A stretch of 64,000 nt of DNA from Caballeronia sp. INDeC2 (GCF_023631325.1 NZ_JALQDG010000031.1:124001-188000), one strand, 5' to 3'; shown: positions 7,759 to 17,370, counted from the stretch's first letter. Numbers and translations are program-made. Notes: a model not told the origin generated them from the sequence alone.

Positions 7759-8736
7759 TCAGTCCACACGCTCGATTTCCTCCGCGACGGTCTCGTGCTC
7801 GACGCTCGCGTGATGCTCGCTCATCGGCAATGCGTGCTTGTGCGAGCGCTCGCGCATCAGAAGGCGCGCGCTGTGCACACCGGTCAGCACGACGGCGATC
7901 CAGATCGGCACGTAGGTTCCGAGTTGCCGCGCGGAAAACGGCTCGCCGAGCAACAGCACAGCGACGCCGACCAGCAGCACCGGTTCCACGTATCCGAGAA
8001 TGCCGAAGAGCGCGATCGGCAGATGACGGCTCGCGCGCAGATACGACGCCAGCGCGATCGTGCTCAGCGCGCCGAGTCCCGGCAAGAGCAGCAAGCCGAG
8101 ACGCGGTTCGCCGACGACCTCCGCAATCGAGCCTCGCACGATCAGCATGATCGCGGCGACGGGCGCGATCAGCATGATTTCGACGGCGAACGAGACGAGC
8201 GGATCGGCATTGAGCCGGCGACGCAGCACGAAGTACGGCGGATAGCCGAGCATCACGACGAGCGTCGGCCACGCGAACGCATGCGTGATGACGAGCTCGT
8301 GCGCGACGCCCACGGCTGCCGCGGCGACGCCCGCCCACTGGAAACCGTCGAGACGCTCGCCGTAATGGAAGCGGCCGAGCAGCACCATCGCGAGGGGAAG
8401 AAGGAAATAGCCGAGCGATACTTCGAGCGCGCGCCCGTGCAGCGGCGCCCAGAGAAATATCCACAACTGCAGGCCGAGCAGCGCGGCGGCGACGGCGGAC
8501 ATCAGCAAGAGATGCGGCGTTTCAGCGAGCCTCGCGACGAGCGCGCATAATTGCGGCCAGCGCTTGCGCAGCGCGACGAGCGCGAGCGCACCCGGCAATG
8601 TCCACACGATACGCCACGCGAAGATGTCGAGCCCGTCGAGCGGCGCGAGCCATTTCGTATAGCCGGACGTGAGCGCGAAGAGCGCGGAAGCGGCGACGGA
8701 CAGCGCGATGCCGCGCCCCAGGTCATGCTGATTCAT
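7759..8736 (-). CDS. rarD: EamA/DMT-family permease, RarD type
   Basis: 325 residues from the ATG at 8736 (MNQHDLGRGIALSVAA); the open frame to 8916 adds a non-hydrophobic extension and is unlikely. Ten hydrophobic segments in two EamA repeats match RarD, including the first-helix motif ALFALTSGYTKWLAPLDGLDIFAWR. RarD proteins are inner-membrane transporters historically linked to chloramphenicol sensitivity; the real substrate is not established. The C-terminus is slightly extended, with a charged His-rich tail (RSHKHALPMSEHHASVEHE). Confidence 0.88.
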   Translation of the reverse strand: MNQHDLGRGIALSVAASALFALTSGYTKWLAPLDGLDIFAWRIVWTLPGALALVALRKRWPQLCALVARLAETPHLLLMSAVAAALLGLQLWIFLWAPLHGRALEVSLGYFLLPLAMVLLGRFHYGERLDGFQWAGVAAAAVGVAHELVITHAFAWPTLVVMLGYPPYFVLRRRLNADPLVSFAVEIMLIAPVAAIMLIVRGSIAEVVGEPRLGLLLLPGLGALSTIALASYLRASRHLPIALFGILGYVEPVLLVGVAVLLLGEPFSARQLGTYVPIWIAVVLTGVHSARLLMRERSHKHALPMSEHHASVEHETVAEEIERVD

Positions 8737-9111
8737 CGATAAAGGCGCAGCGCGCTGAAGGTGAATGCAAGCCGAACGAAACATGAACGCGCATTTTAAA
8801 CGCAGCGCGCGCGCCATTTTCAAAAGCCGCTTCGATCCATGTTCCAGATGTGCCCGTTTTTTGCTTCCTTCACGCTTCGCATTTCGGCATGAACTCCACC
8901 GCGTGATCGCTGTCACTTGCGGTTGTCTTTAGCCGGTCACGTTGATCGGCGACTCTTGCCGGTCCGGCTTCGCTGCCGGTCCGGTCCCGAAGTCCGGGCG
9001 GTGCCGCGTACGAACACGCGCCGCCCACGTCATTGCATCCGCAGCAAAACACGCCGTGCCGTCAGTTTCGACGATGGCACGCGAAGAAAACGCCGCATCG
9101 ATGGAGACGTC
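8737..9111. other. Divergent intergenic region rarD / egtD
   Basis: 375 bases that should contain both promoters. A direct repeat GCCGGTCCGG occurs twice, about 17 bases apart, near 8957-8983. No coding frame with a ribosome binding site and no egtB fragment is visible. Confidence 0.4.
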
Positions 9112-10080
9112 ATGACTCAACCTGCCCTGTCGCCCCGCTTTTCCAACGCCTTCGCAGAGGCCGTGCACGTAGGACTCAGCAAGCGTCCGCAGAAAGAATT
9201 GCCTTCGATGTATCTGTATGACGAAGTCGGCTCGGCCCTCTTCGAAGTGATCACCGCCTTGCCCGAATACGGCGTGACGCGCGCCGAAGAGCGCGTGCTG
9301 AAGGACCATGCGACGGACATCGTCGCGGCTCTGTCGGGCGATATCCAGGTCGCCGAACTCGGCAGCGGCAGCGGCCGCAAGACGCGCCGCATTCTGGAGG
9401 CGCTGTGTAAAAAGCAGCCCACCGCTTACCATCCGATTGAAATTTCTCGCACTGCCTTGCAGTTGTGCCGGCGCGAATTGAGCGACATCGAACGCGTGTC
9501 GATCGTCGGGCACGAGCGCGATTACCTCGCGGGATTGTCGGAAGTGAGCTCGAAGCGCAAGGACGGCGAACGGCTGCTCGTGCTGTTTCTCGGCAGCACC
9601 ATCGGCAATTTCGCGCGGCTCGCGGCGACGAAGTTTCTGCGCTCGATTCGCGGCATGCTCCAGCCCGGCGACGCGCTCTTGCTCGGCACCGATCTCATCA
9701 AGCCGCTGCCGGTGCTCATCGCCGCGTACGACGATCCGATCGGCGTCACGGCCGCGTTCAATCTGAACATGCTTGCGCGCATCAATCGCGAACTCGCCGG
9801 CGACTTTCCGCTCGATGCCTTCGAGCATGTCGCGCGCTTCAATCCGGATGCGCGCAGCATAGAAATGCATTTGCGTGCGAAGCGTGCGCTGTCCGTGCGC
9901 GTGCGCGGCGCGGACCTGCACGTCGATTTCCGCGAAGGCGAAACGATCTGGACGGAAAGCAGCCACAAGTACGCGGCCGACGAAGTCGCGCCGATCGCCG
10001 CCGATGCGGGCTTCGAATGCACGCATCAGTGGCGCGACGAGGAATGGCAGTTCGCGGAGAGCTTGCTGGTCGCGCGATGA
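9112..10080 (+). CDS. egtD: L-histidine N-alpha-methyltransferase EgtD (ergothioneine biosynthesis)
   Basis: 322 residues, typical for EgtD. The ATG at 9112 follows GGAG; the in-frame extension to 8917 is basic and not conserved. The N-terminal YLYDEVGSALFEVITALPEYGVTRAEE is the family signature, and the SAM-binding loop is VAELGSGSGRKTRRIL. A later FLGSTIGNF block is also typical. The enzyme trimethylates histidine to hercynine, the first step toward ergothioneine. The partner sulfoxide synthase egtB, often next to egtD, is absent here: rarD lies upstream and acylphosphatase converges one base downstream. Confidence 0.93.
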   Translation: MTQPALSPRFSNAFAEAVHVGLSKRPQKELPSMYLYDEVGSALFEVITALPEYGVTRAEERVLKDHATDIVAALSGDIQVAELGSGSGRKTRRILEALCKKQPTAYHPIEISRTALQLCRRELSDIERVSIVGHERDYLAGLSEVSSKRKDGERLLVLFLGSTIGNFARLAATKFLRSIRGMLQPGDALLLGTDLIKPLPVLIAAYDDPIGVTAAFNLNMLARINRELAGDFPLDAFEHVARFNPDARSIEMHLRAKRALSVRVRGADLHVDFREGETIWTESSHKYAADEVAPIAADAGFECTHQWRDEEWQFAESLLVAR

Positions 10081-10081
10081 T

Positions 10082-10378
10082 TCAGTGCTGCTCGAAGCGC
10101 TCGTAACGCTTCTCGATGTCGCGCTCTTCGCTATGAAACTCGGTGACGCGGGCATGCGGCGGCCCGCGTCGCAGCCATTCGAGCATCAGATCGACCTGAT
10201 TGGCCGCGCCCTGCACGATCGCTTCGACGGAGCCGTCGTCGAGATTGGCGACCCAGCCGCGCACGCCGAGCGCATGCGCCTTTCTGACCGTGTAATGCCT
10301 GAAGCCGACGCCCTGCACGACGCCGCGCACCCGCACGTAATAGGTTTCGATTCTCGTATCCAGATCCGGGCCTGGCAT
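10082..10378 (-). CDS. acyP: Acylphosphatase
   Basis: 98 residues, the standard size. Both family signatures are present: VRGVVQGVGFRHYTVRKA, whose arginine in GFRH binds the phosphate, and GWVANLDDGSVEAIVQG, whose asparagine is the second catalytic residue. The enzyme hydrolyses carboxyl-phosphate bonds of acyl phosphates in the cytosol. It is a single gene, converging with egtD with a one-base gap. The start ATG has GGAGAAAG upstream. Confidence 0.95.
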   Translation of the reverse strand: MPGPDLDTRIETYYVRVRGVVQGVGFRHYTVRKAHALGVRGWVANLDDGSVEAIVQGAANQVDLMLEWLRRGPPHARVTEFHSEERDIEKRYERFEQH

Positions 10379-10427
10379 CGTGCTTTCTCCTTTCAGACGT
10401 CCATACGCCGCATTGTAGACACGCTCG

Positions 10428-11567
10428 TCAACTCAGACGGAAAGGCTGCGCCATGTCCGCGCGCTCGCCCGAACGCGGATGCGGCACGCGCGGCAGCGTC
10501 ACTTCGAACACCGTGCCGGATTCGATCGACGAGCGCACCGTGACGTCGCCCCCGTGCATCTGCGCGATTTCGCGCGTGATGTAGAGCCCGAGACCCAGGC
10601 CGCTCGATTCATGCTGCCGCCGGCCCGAGCGATACGGCGCGAAGATCGTCGGCAGGACGTCTGCGGGAATCTCGCCCGCGTTGTGCACGGCGATGGTCAC
10701 TTCGTCCGCGTTGCCGTCGAGGCGCACCTGAATCGCCGAGCCTGCCAGACCGTGTTGCAGCGCGTTGCCGATGAGATTCGAGAACACTTGCGAGAGCAGA
10801 TCGCCGTCGCCCTGCAAGAGCGTATCTCCCTGACGCAGAACGAAGATGCGTCCCTGGCCGACGCGCGCCTCGTATTCGTCGACGATATTCTTCGCGAGCG
10901 TCATCAACTCCACCGCGCGCGGCTGCAACGTGACGCGCCCGCCGCGCAGACGCGCGAGGTTCAGCAACTGATCGACCATGCGCACCATGCGCATGCCGCT
11001 CGACTTGATGCGCGTGCCGATGTTCGCGACGTTCTCATCCTCCACGAAACGCGCGAGATATTCCGCCGACGCGATCACCGCCGACAGCGGCGTGCGCAGA
11101 TCGTGGCCGAGCACGGCCATCAGCATCTCGTTCGCATCGAGCAGTTGCTGCACGGTCGAGAGTTGCGTCGCGAGTTGCTGCTTCTGGCGCTCGATCTGGA
11201 TGAACACATCGACCTTCGAGTTGAGGATGCGCGAATCGAAGGGCTTGTAGAGAAAATCCACCGCCCCCGCTTCATAGCCGCGGAAGGTGCGGCTCGCGTC
11301 CTGCGCCGTCGCCGTGAGAAAGATGATCGGCACGTGCGCGGTGCGCGGGCTGCCGCGCATCAGCTCGGCGAGTTCGAAGCCGTCCATGCCGGGCATGTTG
11401 ACGTCGAGAATCGCGAGCGCGACCTCGTGCTTGAGCAGCAGCTCGAGCGCGGCCGGTCCCGATTCGGCTTTCAGCACCGACAGATCCGGCCGCGCGAGCG
11501 ACGCTTCGAGCGCGGTGATGTTGTTGCGGATGTCGTCGACGATCAGCACGTGGATGGGTTGCGTCAT
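10428..11567 (-). CDS. Receiver-histidine kinase hybrid (REC-HisKA-HATPase)
   Basis: 379 residues without membrane segments. An N-terminal receiver has phospho-acceptor Asp55 (LAILDVNMPGMDGF), a conserved T in LTATAQ and K in LYKPF. A HisKA domain follows with His155 (AVLGHDLRTPLSAV), then a HATPase_c domain with N-box (NLIGNAL) and G-boxes (SSGLGLGLYITREI). The order REC before kinase implies a soluble kinase switched by phosphorylation from another kinase, here most likely the 13046 hybrid kinase. It is the last gene of the four-gene operon, 25 bases after cheB. Confidence 0.9.
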   Translation of the reverse strand: MTQPIHVLIVDDIRNNITALEASLARPDLSVLKAESGPAALELLLKHEVALAILDVNMPGMDGFELAELMRGSPRTAHVPIIFLTATAQDASRTFRGYEAGAVDFLYKPFDSRILNSKVDVFIQIERQKQQLATQLSTVQQLLDANEMLMAVLGHDLRTPLSAVIASAEYLARFVEDENVANIGTRIKSSGMRMVRMVDQLLNLARLRGGRVTLQPRAVELMTLAKNIVDEYEARVGQGRIFVLRQGDTLLQGDGDLLSQVFSNLIGNALQHGLAGSAIQVRLDGNADEVTIAVHNAGEIPADVLPTIFAPYRSGRRQHESSGLGLGLYITREIAQMHGGDVTVRSSIESGTVFEVTLPRVPHPRSGERADMAQPFRLS

Positions 11568-11592
11568 CTGGTGACTCCTTGCCTTGCTTCCT

Positions 11593-12189
11593 TCATTGCC
11601 TGTAGCCGATGCATTGCGTGAGCCGCATCGCCATGTGATCCAGCGTGAGCACTTCGTTCACCGCGCCCTGCGCGATGGCCGCGAGCGGCATCGCGGGCGC
11701 GGTCGCCGTCGCGGGGTCCTGCGCCCAGCACGCGCCGCCCGCGTCGCGGATCGCGCGTGCGCCGCGCGCGCCGTCGTCGTTCGCGCCCGACAGCACGATG
11801 CCGAGCAGCCGCTCGCCATACGCGTGCGCCGCCGATTCGAACAGCACATCCACCGACGGCCGCGAAAAGCGCACCGGCGGATCGACGGACAGCGCGATCG
11901 CGGGCGCCCTGCCGTCTTCCGCCTCGACGAGCATGTGATAGCCCGGCGGCGCGAAATACACGGTGCCCGGCGCGATCTCGTCCTTGTCGAACGGCTCCTC
12001 GATAGCAAGCGCGCAGCGCGAAGCGAACAATCCGGGCAAGAGGCTCGGCTGCCCCTGACGCACATGCACCACGACGAGCACGGGCGGCGCGAACGCCTTC
12101 GGCAAGCCGGGCAGCAACTGATTGAGCGCCTCGACGCCGCCCGCCGATGCGCCGATCACGACTGCCCCGATGCGGTCCGCGTCGAACAT
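11593..12189 (-). CDS. cheB: CheB-type protein-glutamate methylesterase, lone catalytic domain
   Basis: 198 residues starting MFDADRIGAVVIGASAGGVEAL. Only the CheB methylesterase domain is present, with no N-terminal receiver. The catalytic serine is Ser15 in GASAGG. A histidine follows in VVVHVRQGQPSLL, and the aspartate lies in VLSGANDDGARG. It starts two bases after the cheR stop. In this operon without MCP, CheA or CheW the esterase cannot be assigned to classical chemotaxis; it may act on the coiled-coil region of the neighbouring kinase. The longer open frame upstream in the same phase is a shadow of cheR. Confidence 0.9.
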   Translation of the reverse strand: MFDADRIGAVVIGASAGGVEALNQLLPGLPKAFAPPVLVVVHVRQGQPSLLPGLFASRCALAIEEPFDKDEIAPGTVYFAPPGYHMLVEAEDGRAPAIALSVDPPVRFSRPSVDVLFESAAHAYGERLLGIVLSGANDDGARGARAIRDAGGACWAQDPATATAPAMPLAAIAQGAVNEVLTLDHMAMRLTQCIGYRQ

Positions 12190-12191
12190 CG

Positions 12192-13049
12192 TCACACCTT
12201 CTGATAAAGCCGCTCGCGCGGATTGAAGTCCGCGAAACGGTCTGCGTACGTGGAAAAGCGCAGGCTCTCCTTGCTGCCGAGACCGAGGAACCCACGCCGC
12301 ACGAGCGAATCGCTGAAGAGGCCGAGGGCGCGATCCTGCAACGCGCGATCGAAATAGATCAGCACATTGCGGCACGACACGAGATGCGCTTCGAGAAACA
12401 CGCTGTCGGTCGCGAGACTGTGATCCGCGAACACGACGCGCGACTTGAGCGTCTGCGAGAACTTCGCCGCGCCGTAGGCCGCGTGATAGTAGTCCGACAG
12501 CGAGCGCTTGCCGCCTGCCGCCAGATAGTTCTGGCTGAAGCCCGCCATGCGCTCCAGCGGATAAATGCCGCTCTCCGCCTGACGCAATGCCTCGGCGTTG
12601 ATGTCGGTTGCATAGAACACGGTGCGATCCGCGATCTTCTCTTCGGCGAAGAGCACCGCGAGCGACCACAGTTCCTCGCCGCTGCTGCATCCCGCGACCC
12701 AAACCTTGATCGACGGATACGTCTGCAGAATCGGCACGACCTGCTCGCGGATCGCGCGGAAATACTGCGGGTCGCGGAACATCTCGCTCACCTGCACCGT
12801 GAGGTACTGAAAGAGCCGCGCGAACAGCGACGGGTCGCGCAGAATGCGCTCCTGAAGATGCGAGAGCGTCGGCAGGCCGAAATCGTGCACGGCCTGCGCG
12901 AGCCTGCGCCTCAGCGAACTCACGGAGTAATGCCGGAAGTCGTGCTGATAGCGCAGGTAGATCGCTTCCAGAATCAGCTTGAGTTCGATATCGAACGTCG
13001 CTTCTTCGTCGTGGCGGCCTTCATTCATCTGAGAGGTGGCTCCGTTCAT
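12192..13049 (-). CDS. cheR: CheR-type methyltransferase
   Basis: 285 residues from the ATG at 13049, which overlaps the upstream kinase stop as ATGA. It has an N-terminal CheR helical domain (LKLILEAIYLRYQHDFRHYSV then SSLRRRLAQ) and a C-terminal SAM-dependent domain with the binding loop VWVAGCSSGEELWSLA, followed by SCRNVLIYFD, a hallmark of CheR. It should methylate glutamates on a receptor-like coiled coil. No tetratricopeptide tail. Its overlaps with the kinase before it and cheB after it point to fixed stoichiometry and a shared target. Confidence 0.92.
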   Translation of the reverse strand: MNGATSQMNEGRHDEEATFDIELKLILEAIYLRYQHDFRHYSVSSLRRRLAQAVHDFGLPTLSHLQERILRDPSLFARLFQYLTVQVSEMFRDPQYFRAIREQVVPILQTYPSIKVWVAGCSSGEELWSLAVLFAEEKIADRTVFYATDINAEALRQAESGIYPLERMAGFSQNYLAAGGKRSLSDYYHAAYGAAKFSQTLKSRVVFADHSLATDSVFLEAHLVSCRNVLIYFDRALQDRALGLFSDSLVRRGFLGLGSKESLRFSTYADRFADFNPRERLYQKV

Positions 13050-16000
13050 CGCTGGCGCAACCATACGCGGCACAGCGACACGAGCTTATCCACGTCGATG
13101 GGCTTCGATATGTAATCGTCCGCACCCGCTTCGAGACATTTCTGGCGATCGCTCGGCATCGCCTTCGCGGTCAGCGCGATGATCGGCAGGCGCGCGAATT
13201 CCGTGCGCTTGCGGATTTCGGTCATCGCGGTGAGGCCGTCCATCTCGGGCATCATCACGTCCATCAGCACGAGGTCGATGTCGCCGCGGCGCGCGAGCGC
13301 TTCGAGCGCCTCGCGTCCGTTGCGCGCGATTTCGAGCGTGGCGCCGAGCGGCTCGATCACGCGCGAGAGCGCGAAGATGTTGCGCACGTCGTCTTCGGCG
13401 AGAAGGATCGTGCGGCCCTCGAACACGTCGTCGCGCTGGCGCGCCGCGCGCAGCATGCGCTGCTGCTCGGGCGGCAGCGCGCTTTCCACGCTATGCAGGA
13501 ACAGCGTGACTTCGTCGAGCAGACGCTCCGGCGATTTCGCTCCCTTGATGATGATCGATTTCGAGTAGCGGCGCAGGCGCTGCTCCTCTTCCTGCGACAG
13601 CAGCCGTCCCGTATAGACGATGACCGGCGGCGACGCCTGCCCGCCTTGCGCCGACACGCGTTCGAGCAGTTCGTAGCCGGAGCCGTCGGGCAGCGCGAGA
13701 TCCATCACGACGCAATCGAACGGCGCGCGCTGCATTTCCTCGATGGCTTCCGCGATCGAACCCGCCTCCACGATGCCGACCGTCTCGCTCGCGAGCAGCG
13801 CGTGAATGCTCTGGCGCAGCGCCGGATCGTCCTCGACGACGAGCACGCGGCGCATGCCTTGCGCCGAGCGCGCTTCGAGCTTGCGGATCGCGCGGGCGAG
13901 ATCGTCGCGCGCGCTCGGCTTCAGCGTATAGCCGATCGCGCCCAGATGCAGCGCGACATCGGCGTGATCGGTGGCGGAGACGACGTGAATCGGGATGTGG
14001 CGCGTGAGCGGATCGTGCTTGAGCCATTCGAGCACCGTGAGACCCGACTGATCCGGCAAACCGATGTCGAGCAGAATCCCGTTCGGCTGGAGCGAGCGCG
14101 CGAGTTCGACGCCTTGCGTCGCCGTGGCGGCGTGGACGCAGTCGAAGTCGAGTTCGTGCGCGAGATCGTAGAGAATGCCGGCGAACGGCTGATCGTCCTC
14201 GATGACGAGGATCACGCGATCCGGACGCTTGCGATCGGCGCGATCGTCGGCGATCGCCATGGGCTCGGGCATCGCGACGGGCGGCTGAACGGGCGGCGGC
14301 TCCACCGGCGCGGAAGTGGACACAGGCGCGGGCGCGGCGGCCGGCGCCGGCTCGCTCACGGGGACGATCGTATCGAGCTTCGCGGTGACGGTGCCTTCGC
14401 GCACGGCGATCGGCAGCGTCACCGAAAACACGCTGCCCTGCCCGAGTTCGCTCGACACGGACACCGAGCCGCCGAGCAGTCGCGAAAACTCTCGCGAAAT
14501 CGACAGCCCGAGGCCGCTGCCGCCGTATTTGCGGCTCGTGGTGCCGTCGGCTTGCTGGAAGGCCTGGAAAATCATGTCCTGCTTCTCGCGCGCGATGCCG
14601 ATGCCCGTGTCGCGCACATCGAAACGCAGCGCATTGTCGCCCGCGCGCTCGACCGCGACCGTCACGCTGCCGCGCTCGGTGAACTTGAACGCGTTCGACA
14701 GCAGATTGCGCAGCACTTGCAAGAGCCGCTGACTGTCGGTGACGAAATACTGCGGCACGTTCTCGCCGTGCTCGGTGACGAATTCGACGCCCTTGCTCCC
14801 GGCGACGGGCGCAAAGGACTGCCGCAGCGTCTGCAAAATCGAATCGACGGAAGTGGGCGCGAACTGCACGTCCATCTGTCCCGCCTCGACCTTCGACAGA
14901 TCGAGAATGTCGTTGATGAGCGAAAGCAGATCGCTGTTCGACGAATGGATCGTCGCCGCGTAGCGCACCTGCTCGTCGGTCAGGTTGCCTTGCTTGTTGT
15001 CCTGCAGGAGTTTCGCGAGAATCAGCGAGCTGTTGAGCGGGGTGCGCAATTCGTGCGACATGTTCGCGAGGAACTCCGACTTGTACTGGCTCGCGCGCTC
15101 CATTTCCAGCGCGTTCGCGGTCAGTTCCTGCTGCGCCTGCAAGAGTTCGGCCTTCTGCCGCTCGAGATGCTGCGTATGCTCTTCGAGCTGCACGTTGGTC
15201 TGTTCGAGCTCCGCCTGCTGCTGTTCGAGCCGCGCCTGCGAATCCTGCAACGCGCGGCCGCGCTCTTCGAGTTCCTCGTTCGACACGCGCAGCTCTTCCT
15301 GCTGCACCTGCAATTCCTCGCTCTGGCGCTGCGTTTCTTCGAGCAGTTCGACGAGACGCGCCCGATAACGCGCCGAACGCAGCGCCATGCCGATCGGTTC
15401 CGACGCCATGTCGAGCAGCGCGCGGGCATCGTCGAAATGTCCTTCGTTGCCGACGAAGCCGAGCTCGATCGCGCCCGCGATATCGCCATCGGCGAAAAGC
15501 GGCGCGATCAGCACGCGCGAGGCCGTCGCCGACCCGAGCGCGGAACCGGCCTTCAGATAATGCGATGATGCGTCGCGCAGTTCGAGCACGCGCGCTTCCT
15601 CGATCGCCTGGCCGACGAGCCCTTCGCCGCGCGCGATCTTCGCCGGCGCGCCGCCCTCGTCCGGCAGCGCCCACGCCGCGACGCGCACGAGAACGTCGCC
15701 TTCGAGCGCGTAGACGACGCCGACTTTCGCTTCCACGTACGGAATGATCGAACGCAGGATGCTCACGCCGATCGAAGCCGGTGACTGCTCGCCGCGCAGT
15801 TTGACGCCGAACTGGACGATGCCCTGTTGCAGCCAGGTCGTGCGTTGTACGGCCAGCCGCGATTTGATATATAGATGCGCCACCGCCGCGAGCACGAAGA
15901 GCACGACGATGCCCATCAAGCGGTTGATCTGGAGCACGTCGCGGCTCGTATTCGGATCGGCCGTGGAGAGTGCGTATCCTGCGATCATCAGCGCGGCCGA

Positions 16001-16186
16001 TACGCCCGCGGTGACGATCGGCACCGACGGCCGGTCGGCCCAGACGCACAGCACGACCGGCAGCATGTAGAAGATCCAGATGGCGACGCGCATCGGCGTG
16101 AGCACATCGATGCCGAACACGACGGCGAGCGCGAGCCCGATGGCGGGGTAGATCCAGGAGCTGAGTTTTCGAGTGTCTTGAGGCAT
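13046..16186 (-). CDS. Membrane hybrid sensor kinase: TM-GAF-coiled coil-HisKA-HATPase-three receivers
   Basis: 1046 residues from the ATG at 16186 behind GGTGGA; an earlier in-frame ATG adds 12 residues. Residues 10-105 contain three or four membrane segments. A GAF-like domain spans about 125-275, and a long Gln/Glu coiled coil about 276-367. HisKA carries His378 (FLANMSHELRTPLNSS), then comes HATPase (about 480-600) and a Pro/Ala linker. Three receivers follow at about 680-800, 805-925 and 935-1046 (DIGLPDQSG, DLALPDGSG and DVMMPEMDG acceptor sites). This is the first gene of the operon with cheR, cheB and the REC-kinase. The coiled coil is a plausible CheR/CheB substrate. Confidence 0.9.
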   Translation of the reverse strand: MPQDTRKLSSWIYPAIGLALAVVFGIDVLTPMRVAIWIFYMLPVVLCVWADRPSVPIVTAGVSAALMIAGYALSTADPNTSRDVLQINRLMGIVVLFVLAAVAHLYIKSRLAVQRTTWLQQGIVQFGVKLRGEQSPASIGVSILRSIIPYVEAKVGVVYALEGDVLVRVAAWALPDEGGAPAKIARGEGLVGQAIEEARVLELRDASSHYLKAGSALGSATASRVLIAPLFADGDIAGAIELGFVGNEGHFDDARALLDMASEPIGMALRSARYRARLVELLEETQRQSEELQVQQEELRVSNEELEERGRALQDSQARLEQQQAELEQTNVQLEEHTQHLERQKAELLQAQQELTANALEMERASQYKSEFLANMSHELRTPLNSSLILAKLLQDNKQGNLTDEQVRYAATIHSSNSDLLSLINDILDLSKVEAGQMDVQFAPTSVDSILQTLRQSFAPVAGSKGVEFVTEHGENVPQYFVTDSQRLLQVLRNLLSNAFKFTERGSVTVAVERAGDNALRFDVRDTGIGIAREKQDMIFQAFQQADGTTSRKYGGSGLGLSISREFSRLLGGSVSVSSELGQGSVFSVTLPIAVREGTVTAKLDTIVPVSEPAPAAAPAPVSTSAPVEPPPVQPPVAMPEPMAIADDRADRKRPDRVILVIEDDQPFAGILYDLAHELDFDCVHAATATQGVELARSLQPNGILLDIGLPDQSGLTVLEWLKHDPLTRHIPIHVVSATDHADVALHLGAIGYTLKPSARDDLARAIRKLEARSAQGMRRVLVVEDDPALRQSIHALLASETVGIVEAGSIAEAIEEMQRAPFDCVVMDLALPDGSGYELLERVSAQGGQASPPVIVYTGRLLSQEEEQRLRRYSKSIIIKGAKSPERLLDEVTLFLHSVESALPPEQQRMLRAARQRDDVFEGRTILLAEDDVRNIFALSRVIEPLGATLEIARNGREALEALARRGDIDLVLMDVMMPEMDGLTAMTEIRKRTEFARLPIIALTAKAMPSDRQKCLEAGADDYISKPIDVDKLVSLCRVWLRQR

Positions 16187-16359
16187 CGTCCACCGGTTCT
16201 GTTCATGTTTTGCGCGGGCCACGCGCCGGCAGCAGGCACGGACCTTAGCATGAGCCGCAAGCCCTTGTCACATCGGGCTTGGCAGCCGATCGACGCATGG
16301 CTTTTCTGCGCGGCAGTTGTTACGACGACGGCCGCGCCAGTGTTTTCAACGAGGTAAGA

Positions 16360-17370
16360 ATGACTGATTTTTCCGGCTCTCGCGTGCTCGTCACCGGCGC
16401 CTCGGGTTTCGTCGGGTCCGCGGTCGCGCGGCTCGCCATCGAACGCGGTTTCGACGTGCGCGTGCTCGTGCGTAAGACGAGCCCGCGCAAGAACGTCGAA
16501 TCGCTGAATGCGGAGATCGTCGTCGGCGACATGCGCGACGAAGCGTCGATGCGCGCCGCGCTCAAGGGCGTGCGCTTCCTCTTCCACGTCGCGGCCGATT
16601 ACCGCATCTGGGCGCCCGACCCGAGCGAGATCGAGCGCGCGAATCTCGAAGGCACCGAGGCGACGATGCGCGCGGCGCTGGCCGAAGGCGTCGAACGCAT
16701 CGTTTATACCAGCAGCGTCGCGACCTTGAAGGTGACGAGTTCGGGCGTGATCGTCGACGAGACGAAGCCGTCGGACCCGGCGAGCACGATCGGCGCGTAC
16801 AAGCGCAGCAAGGTGCTTGCCGAACGCGCCGTCGAGCGCATGGTCGCGCAGAACGCGCTGCCCGCGGTGATCGTGAATCCGTCGACGCCGATCGGCCCGC
16901 GCGACGTGCGTCCGACACCAACCGGGCGCATCATCGTCGAAGCGGCGACGGGCAAGATTCCCGCCTTCGTCGATACGGGCCTGAACCTCGTCCATGTCGA
17001 CGACGTCGCGAACGGACACTTTCTCGCGCTCGAACGCGGCAACATCGGCGAGCGATATATCCTCGGCGGCGAGAATCTGCCCTTGCAGCAGATGCTCGCG
17101 GACATCGCCGGGTTCGTCGGGCGCAAGCCGCCGACCATCAAACTGCCGCGCGGGCCGCTCTTTCCGCTCGCGATCGGCGCGGAATTGTTCGCGAAGGTCA
17201 GCGGCAAGGAGCCGTTCGTGACCGTCGATGCGCTGCGCATGTCGAAGAACAAGATGTACTTCACGTCGGCGAAGGCCGAACGCGAACTGGGCTACACCGC
17301 GCGGCCGTATCGCGAAGGATTGAAGGATGCGCTCGACTGGTTCCGGGCGAACGGGTATCTCGCAAGATGA
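16360..17370 (+). CDS. hpnA: Hopanoid-associated sugar epimerase HpnA
   Basis: 336 residues from the ATG at 16360, behind GAGGTAAG; the ORF is open to 16279 but the extra part is not conserved. The extended short-chain dehydrogenase fold is clear: NAD-binding VTGASGFVGSAVAR, then the YTSSVAT strand and the catalytic YKRSK (Tyr-x-x-x-Lys variant). HpnA is found beside hopanoid genes and is thought to modify a sugar nucleotide used for the hopanoid head group. Here it stands alone, divergent from the kinase operon and upstream of icd, but belongs with hpnB and hpnH nearby. Confidence 0.88.
   Translation: MTDFSGSRVLVTGASGFVGSAVARLAIERGFDVRVLVRKTSPRKNVESLNAEIVVGDMRDEASMRAALKGVRFLFHVAADYRIWAPDPSEIERANLEGTEATMRAALAEGVERIVYTSSVATLKVTSSGVIVDETKPSDPASTIGAYKRSKVLAERAVERMVAQNALPAVIVNPSTPIGPRDVRPTPTGRIIVEAATGKIPAFVDTGLNLVHVDDVANGHFLALERGNIGERYILGGENLPLQQMLADIAGFVGRKPPTIKLPRGPLFPLAIGAELFAKVSGKEPFVTVDALRMSKNKMYFTSAKAERELGYTARPYREGLKDALDWFRANGYLAR

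Noticed and set aside
72..8955. A 14-base match (ACGTTGATCGGCGA) near 72 and 8939
   Set aside because: Several matches of this length are expected by chance in 64 kb; no structure around either copy.
13493..15568. 691-residue open frame antisense to the hybrid kinase
   Set aside because: GC-rich third-position shadow of the true gene; no ribosome binding site, no domain, and the true frame has full kinase motifs.
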